Positions 22,309 through 32,001 of a DNA stretch of 64,000 nt are shown here, piece after piece. Every line of letters begins with the position of its first letter. Positions within the stretch are counted from its first letter, which is position 1. A program made the position numbers and the translations under genes. The DNA is from Dugong dugon. Taxonomy: Eukaryota > Chordata > Mammalia > Sirenia > Dugongidae. The stretch is from contig CM057462.1 of the NCBI GenBank assembly GCA_030035585.1, positions 142,378,734 through 142,442,733 on the forward strand. Direction: 5' to 3'. The notes under the pieces were generated by a model. It searched no databases. It saw only the letters and a list, made by a program, of their open reading frames with translations, and was not told the DNA's origin.

Positions 22309-23936
22309 TTATAATAGTGGTCTCATACTGTATTTGTCCTTTTGTGATTGACATATTTCACTCAGCATATTGCCCTCCAGATGTATACATGTTGTAAGAT
22401 GTTTTACAGATTCATCATTCTTCTTTATTGCTGCATAGTATTCTGTTATGTGTATGTACCATAGTTTGTTTATCCATTCATTTGTTGATGGGCACCTAGG
22501 TTGTTTCCATCTTTTTGCTATTGTGCATAAAGCTGCATTGAACGTGGGCATGCAAATGTCTATTCATGTGACGGCTCTTATTTCTCTAAGATATATTCCT
22601 AGGAGTGAGATTGCTGGATCTGATGCTATTTCTATTTCTAGCTTTTTAAGGAAGCACCATATTGTTTATCAAAATGGTTGTAACATTTTACATTCCCACA
22701 AGCAGTGCATAAGACTTCCAATCTCCCTGCAGCCTCTCCAACATTTGTTTATTTTTCTGTTATTTTTTTTTTATTAGTGCCAGTAATGTTGGGGTGAGAT
22801 GGTATCTAATTGTAGTTTTGATTTGCATTTCTCTAATGGCTACTACCCTATTGGGTAGTTCTACTCTGTCCTGTAGGATCTCTATGAGTTGTAATCAACT
22901 CAATGGCAATGGAATGGCTAGTGATCTTGAGTGTTCCCTCGTGTGCCTGTTAGCTGCCAGAATGTCTTCTCTGGTGAAATGTCTGTTCATATCCTTTGCC
23001 CATTTTTTAATTGGATCATTTGTCTTGTGTTGTAGAGGTGTTGGATTATCCTATAGATTTTAGAGTTTAGGCCTTTGTCGGATTTGTCATTGTCAAAAAT
23101 TTTTTTCCCAGTCTGGAGGTTCTCTTTTCACTCTTTTTGTGAAGTCTTCAGATGAGCATAAGTGTTTAATTTTTAGAAGATCCCAGTTATCTAGCTTATC
23201 TTCTGGTGTTTGTGTATTGTTAGTTATGATATGTATCCTGTTTATGCTGTTTTAGGGACTCTAGCTTTGACACTATTTTTTCCTCTATGATCTTTATAGT
23301 TTTTGGTTTTATATTTAGGTCTTTGATCCATTTAAATCAGTTTTTGTGTATAGTGTGAGGTATGGGTCCTGCTTCATTTTTTGCAGATGAACATCCAGTT
23401 TTGCCAGTATCATTTGTTAAAAAGACTATCTTTTCCCTATTTAATGGACATTGGGCTTTTGTCGAAGATCAGGTGACCGTAAGTGGATGAATTTATATCT
23501 GTGTTCTCAGTTCTGTTCCATTGGTCAATGTGTCTGTCATTGTACTAGTACCAGGCTGTTTTGACTATTGTAGCTGCTTAGTGGGTCCTGAGGTCAGGTA
23601 GCTCGAGTCCTACTTTATTCTTCTTCAATAGTGCTTTACGTATCTGGGACCCCTTCCTTTTCCATATGAAGTTAATGATTACTTTTTCCATCTTGTTAAA
23701 GAATGCTGTTGGTATCTGGATCGGCATTGCATAGTATTTGTGGATTGCTTTGGGTAGAATTGACATCTTCACAATGTTGTGTCTACCTATACATGAGCAT
23801 GGTATGTTTTTCCATTTATGTATGCCTCTTTTGGTTTCTTGTAGTAGTGTTTTGTAGTTTTTTATGTATAAGTCTTTTACATCCCTGGTTAGATTTATTC
23901 CTAAATACTTATTTTTTCAGGGTTATTATAAATGAT
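22309..23936 (-). pseudogene. L1-B ORF2 C-terminal part, broken
   Basis: This is the thumb and cysteine-rich C-terminal region of an L1 reverse transcriptase. It ends at 22309 with SQSQKDKYSMRPLL, as in the other copies. The endonuclease and RT catalytic core are absent because the copy is truncated at 23936. A SINE insertion at 22843 and several frameshifts destroy the frame. Plus-strand ORFs such as 22448-22777 and 23703-24008 are antisense shadows. Confidence 0.85.
22843..22912 (+). repeat. AfroSINE 3' fragment inserted in L1-B
   Basis: 'ttgggtagttctactctgtc' to 'caactcaatggcaatgg' is a 5'-truncated AfroSINE. It is flanked by a perfect 8-bp duplication AATGGCTA (22835-22842 and 22913-22920), so it is a genuine insertion. 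Confidence 0.88.
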
Positions 23937-25400
23937 TTTGTCATCTGCATAATACAGGTTGTTAATGAGTCTTCCTCTAATGCTAATGCCACATTCTTTT
24001 TTATATAATCCAGCTTCTCAGGTTATTTGTTCAGCATACAGATTGAATAGGTATGGTGAAAGTATACAACAGTGACACACAATTTTCCTGATTTTAAACC
24101 ACACAGTATCTCCTTGATTTGTTTGAACAACTACCTTTTGATCTAGGTATGCGTTCATCATGAGCACAACTTAGTGTTCTGGAATTCCCATTCTTCACAA
24201 TGTTATCCTTAATTTGTTATGATCCGTACAGTTGAATGCCTTTGCATAGCCAATAAAACAGAAGTAAACCTCGTTCTGGTATCTCTGCTTTCCGCCAGGA
24301 TCCATCTGACATCAGCAATGATATCCTTGGATCCACATCCTCTTCTGAATCCGGCTTGAACTTCTGACAGTTCCCTGTCGTTATACTGCTGCTGCCACTT
24401 TTTAATGATCTTCAGCAAAATTTTACTTGCATGTGATATTAATGATATTGTTCAATAATTTCTGCGTTTAGTTTGATCACCTTTCTTGAGAACAGGCATA
24501 TATATGGATCTTCTCCAGTCAGTTGGCCAAGTAGCTATCTTCCAGTTTCTTGACATAGACCAGTGAGCACTTCCAGCAATGCATCCATTTGTTGAAACAT
24601 CTTGTTTGGTATTCTGTCAATTCCTGGAGACTTGTTTTTGGCCAATGCCTTCAGTGAAAAGCTTGGAATTCTTCCTTCCGTACTATTGGTTCCTAATCAT
24701 ATGCTACCTCCTGAAGTGGCTGAACATCGACCAGTTCTTTCTGGTATAGTGACTTTGTGTATTCCTTCCATCTTCTTTTGATATTTCCTTCCTCCTTTAA
24801 TATTTTCCTCGTAGAATCCTTCAATAATGCAACTCGAGGCTTGAATTTTTTCTTCAGTGCTTTCAGCTTGAGAAATGCAGAGCATATTCTTCCTTTTGGT
24901 TTTCTGTCCAGATCTTTGCACGTCATTATAATACTTTACTTTGTCCTCTTGAGCTGCCCTTTGAAATCTTCTGTTCAACTCTTTGATTTCATCATTTCTT
25001 CCTTTCGCTTTAGCTGCTCAAATTCTAAGAGCAAGTTTCAGAGTCTCTCCTGACATCCATTTTGGTCTTTTCTTTCTTTTCTGTCTTTTTAATGACCTCT
25101 TGCTTTCTTCATGTATGATGTCCTTAATATCACTCAACAACTCTTCTGGTCTTGGGTCATTAGTGTTCAATGGGTCAAATCTATTCTTGAGATGGTCTCT
25201 AAATTCAGGTGGGATTAGTAAACCAAATGTTTGTCCAATTCATATAGCCAATACCAGTTCATTTCAGCTCACTAACGCCTAGGATATTGATCTTCAAGAG
25301 TTCCATTTCATTTTTCACATCTTCCAATTTTCCTTGATTCACACTTCATACATTCCACATTCCAAGTATTAATGGATGCTTGCAGCTGTTTCTTCTCATT
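23937..25400 (-). mobile_element. RTE-type LINE fragment, minus strand
   Basis: Overlaps in content with the RTE at 60423-61601 ('tgcataatacaggttgttaa', 'cagcatacagattgaatagg') and extends further 5'. Minus-strand frames encode RT-like text: AEVQ-type QAGFRRGCGSKDIIADVRWI at 24209-24418, and a helical, basic segment at 24693-24978. The high-coordinate end ('ggatgcttgcagctgtttct') matches the reverse of 61940-61960, near the 5' end of the element. The RTE 3' end is missing at the L1-B boundary. Confidence 0.82.
24209..24978 (-). pseudogene. RTE reverse transcriptase fragments, broken
   Basis: RTE encodes one endonuclease-RT polyprotein. The 24209-24418 frame holds the RT finger motif QAGFRRGCGSKDII and the downstream DVRWILAESRDTRTRF. 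The 24693-24926 and 24697-24978 frames hold parts of the linker just before it, in two reading frames, showing a frameshift. The YADD catalytic box falls beyond the truncation and is not seen. There is no intact ORF. Confidence 0.75.
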
Positions 25401-25571
25401 TTTACTTAAACACAATACCAGTCTTATTTCTCTCTTTATTTGATTTGATCAATTCCTTAAAGGCTGATATTATAAATTTTAAACACTGTGTATATATATC
25501 ACTCATTGAGTCACATATGTCAGAAGTTCTTGTATTCAGGACACTTGGCCTTTGAAAATGAATGAGAGAAA

Positions 25572-26753
25572 ATTTTTTTTTTTTAATGTATTTTATTGTA
25601 CTTCAGGTGAAGGCTTACAGAACATATAGTTTCTCATGAAACAGTAGTACACATGTTGTTTTATGCACTGGTTAACAACCCCACAACATATTAACCCTCC
25701 AAATTCTCAACATTTTTTTTTTTTGGGTGAAAATACACATAGCCAAAGACACACCGTTTCAAAAAATCCTACATACACTGTTCAGTGACATTGACTACGC
25801 TCTTCCAATTGTGCTGTTATTCTCATATAAGATGAAGGCTTACAGAACAAAATAGTTTGTCATTTAACAGTTACTACAAATGTTGCCCTATGACAATGGT
25901 TAACAATCTCACAACACATCAACAATATCCTTACTCAAACTTGTGTTCCCTATCACCAGCTTCATTCTCCCCTTCTGCCTTCTGGCCCTTGTCACTGGAC
26001 TCCTGTACCTCGTTAGTCTCATTTGGTTTTACGGGGATGTCCACGCCTAGGCTGAACAATGAACCTCGGAGGTAACTTCACCACCGAGCTAAAAGGGTGT
26101 CTGGGGGCCATACTCTCGAGGTTTCTCCAGTCTAAATCCAGTCTAAATCTGGTCTTTTTTTTTTTTTGTGAGTTAGAATTATGTTCTACATCCTTCTCCA
26201 GTTCTGTCAAGAACCCTCTGTTGTGATCCTGGTCAGAGCAGTCAGTGCTGGTAGCCGGGCACCATGTAGCTGTACTGGACTCAGTCTGGTGGAGGCCTTG
26301 GTAGCTGTGGACAATTAGTCCTTTGGACTAATCTTTTCCTTGTATCCTATTCTCTTCATTCTCCCTTGCTCCCGAAGGGATGAGACCAGTGGAGTATCTT
26401 AGATGGCCGCTCACAGGCTTTAAAGACCCCAGACACTACTCACCAAGGTAGAATGTAGAGCATTGTCTTTATAAGCTGTGTCATGCCAACTGAGCTAGAT
26501 GTTCCCCTAGACCATGGTCTCCACAGCCCTCCGCCCAGCAATTCAGTCCCTCAGGGAGTTTAGATGTGTCTACGGGGCTTCCATGACCTTTCCTTGTACA
26601 GGTTGTGCTAGTTTCCCATGTATTGTGTACTGTCTCACCCTTCACCCAAGATACCATTATTTATTGCCCATTTAGTATTTCCCCCCCACCCCTCACATCC
26701 CTGGTAACCAACAAAGATTGTTACATTTTGTGTGTGAACTTCTTCATGGGTTT
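25572..26753 (-). other. L1-C 3'UTR with extra nested L1 3' ends
   Basis: The main 3'UTR text is at 25829-26753 and is similar to 52090-52590. A second copy of the terminal sequence 'gtgaaggcttacagaacata' lies at 25600-25705. A T-run with a different L1-like 3' segment (25712-25822) separates them. At least one extra 5'-truncated L1 tail has therefore been inserted or duplicated in the 3' end. No gene is present. Confidence 0.7.
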
Positions 26754-29700
26754 TTACAATAGAGGTCTCATACAATATTTGTCCTTTTGTGATTGACTTA
26801 TTTCACTCAGAATAATGTCCTCCAGTTTCATCCATGTTATGAGATGCTTCACAGATTCATTGTTGTTCTTTCTCGTTGCATAGTACTCCATTGTGTGTAT
26901 GTACCATAGTTTGTTTATCCATTCATCTGTTGATGGGCATCTACGTTGTTTCCATCGTTTTGCTATTGTGAACAATGCTGCCATGAATACGTGTGCATAT
27001 GTCTATTCGAGTGACGACTCTTATTTCTCTAGGATATATTCCTAGGAGTGGGATGGCTGGATTGAATGGTATGTCTATTTCTAGCTTTCTGAGGAAGCAC
27101 CATATCATTTTCCAAAATGGTTGTATCATCTTGCATTCCCACCAGCAGTGCATAAGAGTTCCCATTTCCCCGCAGCACCTCCAACATTTGTTATTTCCAG
27201 TGTTTTTGATTGGTGCCAGTAATGTCGGGGTGAGATGGTATCTCATTGTGGTTTCGATTTGCATTTCTCTAATGGCTAGTGATTGCGAGCATTTCTTCAT
27301 GTGTCTGTTGGCCATTTGAAGGTTTTCTTTGGTGAAGTGTCTGTTCATTTTCTTTGCCCATTTTTTCATACGATTATTTGTATTTTTGTTGTAGAGGTGT
27401 TGGATTTTCTTGTAGATGATGGAGATTAGACCTTTGTCTGACTTGTACTGTCCAAAAACTTTTTCCCAGTCTGTAGGTTCTCTATTTACTCTTTTGGTGA
27501 CTCTTTTGAAGGGCATAGGTGTTTGATTTTTAGAAGATCCCAGTTATCTAGCTTATCTGTTGGGTTTTGTGCATTGATGTTATGGTTTGTATCCTGTTAA
27601 TGCCATGTATTAAGTCCTGAAGTGTTGGTCCTATTTTTTCTTCTATGAACTTTATACTTTTAGGCTTTATATTCAGGTCTTTGATCAGTTTTGAAGTAGT
27701 TTTTGTATACGGTGTGAGGTATGGGTCCAGTTTCATTTTTTTGCAAATGGATATCCAGTTTTGCCAGCCCCATTTGTTAAAAAGACTGTCTTTTACCCAT
27801 TTGATAGACTTTGGGCCCTTGTCTAAGATCACGTGGCCGTAGGTAGATGGATTTACATCTGGGTTCTCAATGCTGTTCTATTGGTCAATGTATCTGTCAT
27901 TGTACCAGTACCAGACTGTTTTGACTACAGTAGCTGTATAGTGGCTTCTCAAGTCAAGTAGAGTGAGTCCTCCAACATTATTCTTATTCTTCAGTAGGGC
28001 TTTACTTATTTGGGGCTTCTTCCCTTTCCATACCAAGTTAATGATTAGCTTTTCCATCTCTTTGAAGAATGTTGTTGGTCTTTGGATCGGGATTGTGTTG
28101 TATTTGTAAATTGCTTAAGGTAGAATTGACATTTTCACAATGTTGAGTCTGCCTATCCATGAGCATGATATGTTATTCCATTTATGTAGATCCCTTTGGG
28201 TTTCATGCAGTAGTGTTTTGTAGTTTTATTTGTATAGGTCTTTTACATCCCTGATCAGATTTATTCCTAAGGATTTTATCTTTTTAGGGACTATTGAAAA
28301 TGGGATTGTTTTCCTGATTTCCTTTTCATCGTTCTCCTTACTGGTGTATAGGAATCCAACTGATTTTTGAATGTTTATCTTGTATCCTGCCACTCTGCTG
28401 AATCTTTCTATTAGTTCCAGTAGATTTCTTGTGGAGTCTTTAGGGTTTTCTATGTATAGTATCATATCATCTGCAAACAGGGACAGTTTAACTTCTTCAT
28501 TACCAATTTGGATGCCCTTTATTTCTTTTTCTTGCCTTATTGCTCTAGCTAGAACTTCCAGCACAATGTTAAATAGGAGTGGTGATAAAGGGCATCCTTG
28601 TCTTGTTCCTGTTTTCAAGGGGAATGTTTTCAGCCTCTCTCCATTAAGAATGATGTTGGCCATTAGTTTTGCATAGATGCCCTTTATTATGCTGAGAAAT
28701 TTCACTTCTATACCTATTTGATTGAGAGTTTTTATCAGGAATGGGTGTTGGACTTTGTCAAATGCCTTTTCTGCATCAATTGAAATGATGATGTTATTCT
28801 TTTCTTTCCTTTTATTTATGTGGTGGATTACGCTCATTGATTTTCTAATGTTGAAGCATCCTTGCATACCTGGTATGAATCCTACTTGGTCGTGGTGTAT
28901 TATTTTTTTGATATGATGCTGAATTCTATTGGCTAGAATTTTGTTCAGAATTTTTGCATCTATATTCATGAGAGATATTGGTCTGTAATTTTCTTTTTTG
29001 TGACGTCTTTGCCTGGTTTTGGTATCAGCGTTATGCTGGCTTCATAGAATGAATTTGGAAGTGTTGCTTCCTCTTCTATGCTCTGAAATAGCTTGAGTAG
29101 AACTGGTACAAGCTCTTCTGTAAATGTTTTGTAGAATGCTCCAGTGAAGCCATCTGGGCCAGGGCTTTTTTTGGTTGGGAGTTTTTTGTATTAACTTTTC
29201 AATCTCTTCTCTTGTTACGGGTCTGTTCAGATTTTCAACATCACCTTGTTGTAGTTTGGGTATGCTGTGTGTTTCTAGAAATTTATCCATTTCCTCTAGG
29301 TTTTTAAATTTGTTGGAGTATAGTTTTTCATAATACTGTGTTATGACCCTTTTTATTTCAGTTGGGTCCGTGGTAATATCAACCATTTCATTTCTTATGT
29401 GGGTTATTTGTGTCCTCTCCTGTTTTTCTTTTGTCAGTCTCACCAATGGTTTGTTGATTTTTCTGATTCTATCAAAGAACCAACATTTGGTTTTGTTGAT
29501 TCTTTCTATTGTTTTTCTCTTCTCTATTTCATTTATTTCTGCTCTGATCTTTATTATTTCCTTTCTTGCGGTGGCTGTGAGCTTTTTTGCTGTTCTCTTT
29601 CTATTTGTTTGAGTTCTGTAGTTAATGTTTTGATTTTGTCCCTTTCATCTTTTTTGATATGTGCATCTATTGCTATAAATTGTCCTCTGAGGCCTGCCTT

Positions 29701-30575
29701 TGCCGTGTCCCAAAGGTTTTGGTATGATGTGTTTTCATTCTCATTTGATTCTAGGAATTTTTTGGTTTCATTTCTGATTTCTTCTATTACCCACTGATGT
29801 GTAAGCAGGGTATTAATCAGTTTCCGTGTAGTTCATTTTTTTTTCCTAGCTCTTTCTAATGTTAATTTCTACTTTGATGGCACTATGGTCAGAGAAGATA
29901 CTTTGAATTATCTCAACGTTTTTGATCTTGTTGAGGATCGCTCTGTGTCCTAAGATGTGGTCTATTCTGGAGAAAGTTCTATGTGCATTGGAAAAGAATG
30001 TGTCCTTTGCAGCAGTTGGATGGAGTGCTCTATATATGTCTATGAGCTCAAGTTGGCTGATTGTGCTCTTTAGATCTTCTGTATCTTTGCTGAGTGTCTT
30101 CTTAATTGTTCTGTCTTTTACTGAGAGTGGTGTGTTGAAGTCTCCTACTATTATTGTGGAACTGTGAATTTCTCTTTTCAGTGTTGTTAGAGTTTGTTTT
30201 ATGTATTTTGGAGCCCTTTCATTGGGTGCGTAGATGTTTATTATGGTTATGTCTTCATGATGGATCATCCCCTTAATCATTATATAGTGTCCTTCTTTGT
30301 CTTTTATGGTAGATTGTGTTTTGAAGTCTATTTTATCCGAGAATAGAATTGCCACTCCTGCTCTTTTTTTGGTAGTTGTTAGCTTGACATATTTTTTTCC
30401 AACCTTTGACTTTTAATAAATTCACATCTTTGTTTCTAAGGTGTGTCTCTTGTAGACAGAATATTGATGGATCCTGTTCTCTTATCCATTCTGTCACTCT
30501 CCGTCTCTTTATGGGTGCATTGAGTCCATTTACATTCAGTGCAATTACTGATAGACGTGAATTTGTTGCTGTCCT
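26754..30575 (-). pseudogene. L1-C ORF2 (endonuclease-reverse transcriptase), few breaks
   Basis: The span of about 1274 codons equals a full-length ORF2, but the start ATG reads AGG on the minus strand and there are several frame breaks. The endonuclease frame 29846-30355 keeps GDFNTPLS, SRIDHILG and SDHSAIK, the expected catalytic and metal-binding motifs. The RT core frame 28226-28969 keeps [25 protein letters not shown] and [10 protein letters not shown], with the catalytic aspartates. The C-terminal frames 26941-27516 and 26754-26984 carry the cysteine-histidine cluster [18 protein letters not shown]. Plus-strand ORFs over this region are shadows. Confidence 0.92.
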
Positions 30576-31079
30576 TTTCTAGTGCTTTTTTTTGTGGTGC
30601 TGAAGTTTTCTTTGTTCTTCTTACTCTCTTGTGCTGAGTTACTTTTGTTTATGGATTTTTTTTTTTTCATTTCTTTTGTTTTTGTAGGTTTTGTTTTTGC
30701 TGAGACTTTATGTTTTTCATCTTTATTTTTATGAGTTGGTTTGTTAACTTTCTTTGTGGTTACCATGAATTTTACCCTTATCTTTCTAAGTTTGAAGCAG
30801 TCTACCCTTACTTGGTATCGCCTTGCCTTCCTCTCCATTAGAAGGTTCTATACCTATGCCGTTTATTCCCTCTTTCATTGTTTTGATGTTGTTGTCATCC
30901 ATCGTTTGACTGCTCTGATTCCCTGTTGTATTTCTTTTGGTTATGGATAGTCCTCGAGAGTTCATTTCTTAGATTGGTATCTGGTTCATACGATCCTGCA
31001 TCCTAAGTTCTGTCTGTGGTCTGAAGCTGTTTGTCCTCAGATTGAAGAACTCCCTTTAATAATCCTTGTAAGTTTTGTT

Positions 31080-32001
31080 TGACTTTTACATTTTACCTTA
31101 GTTTCTGTTTATCTGGAAATTACCTAATTTCACCATCAAATTTGAAGGAGAGTTTTGCAGGATTTATTATTCTTGACTTAAAATTTTTTTATTTCAAGAT
31201 TTTATATATGTCATCCCATTGCCTTCTTGCCTGCATGGTTTCTGCCGAATAAGCTGAGGTTAGTCTTATTGTTTCTCCTCTGTATGTGACTTCTTGTTTT
31301 TCATGAGCTGCTCTCAGGATTCTTTGTTTGTCTTTGGTTTTGGCGAGTGTGAATATGATATGCCTTGGTGATTTTCTTTTGGGGTCTCTTCTATATGGGG
31401 TTCGTTGAGCTTCTTGGATGGCCAGTTTTTCATCTTTCATGATATTGGGGAAGTTTTCTGTCAGCAGTTACTCAGTGATCCTCTCTGTGTTTTCTGTTTT
31501 CTCCCCATGTTTTGGAATTCCAATCACTTGTAAAGTTTTGCTTTCAATTGTGTCCCACATAACTCTCAGGGTCTCTTCATTTTTCTTTGTTCTTTTTTCT
31601 GAGTTTTCCTGAAACAGAGTTGTATCCAAGTGTTTGTCTTCAGTTCCACTGATCCTGTCTTCCACGTTTTCAAATCTGCTTCTCAGCCCTTCTATGACAT
31701 CATCCATTTCTGAATGCTTGTTGTTTATTTTTTCAATTTCTAATTGTTGCTTTTGTATAATTTCTAGTTGTGAATTTATTTTCTCATTTTGTTCCTGCAT
31801 CATCTTCCTGAATTCTTCCAATTTTTTGTCTGTATTTTTCATGAATTTGTCTATTTTTTCCTCATGTTTGTCAGCTTTTTGCCTCAGTTCTTGGAAAATT
31901 CCAAGTATTAGAGATTTGAATTCCCTATCAGGTACTTCTAGTGCATTTTCTTCCACAGGAGAGTCATCTGGTGTTTTAATTTTGACGCCTACTGGAACCA
32001 T
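31080..32001 (-). pseudogene. L1-C ORF1 (RNA-binding protein), broken
   Basis: Starts at ATG 32001 with MVPVGVKIKTPDDSPVEENA. It has a long coiled coil with heptads through QNEKINSQLEIIQKQQLEIE to about residue 130, then the RRM start (TLQVIGIPKHGEKTENTERI). A stop interrupts near 31468. The C-terminal domain resumes at 31440-31189 with KSPRHIIFTLAKTKDKQRIL and SAYSAETMQARRQWDDIYK. Total length is about 305 codons, near the family norm. It lies about 500 bp upstream of ORF2. Confidence 0.9.

Larger units (their letters stand above)
22041..23936 (-). mobile_element. L1-B: truncated LINE-1 (3'UTR and C-terminal half of ORF2)
   Basis: Minus-strand L1 sequence parallel to L1-C 26490-28290. The 3'UTR begins abruptly at 22041 ('caattgagctagatgtcccc') without the terminal 3'UTR and poly(A). 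ORF2 C-terminal codons begin at 22309 and continue to about 23936, where the sequence jumps into RTE. ORF2 pieces include 22309-22551 (C-terminus) and 23578-23772 ([20 protein letters not shown]). Many frameshifts are present. An AfroSINE fragment lies at 22843-22912. Loss of both ends suggests later rearrangement or deletion. Confidence 0.88.

Noticed and set aside
29343..29797. Overlapping plus-strand hydrophobic ORFs
   Set aside because: They are antisense to L1-C ORF2. A-rich L1 sense sequence gives T-rich, hydrophobic antisense frames.
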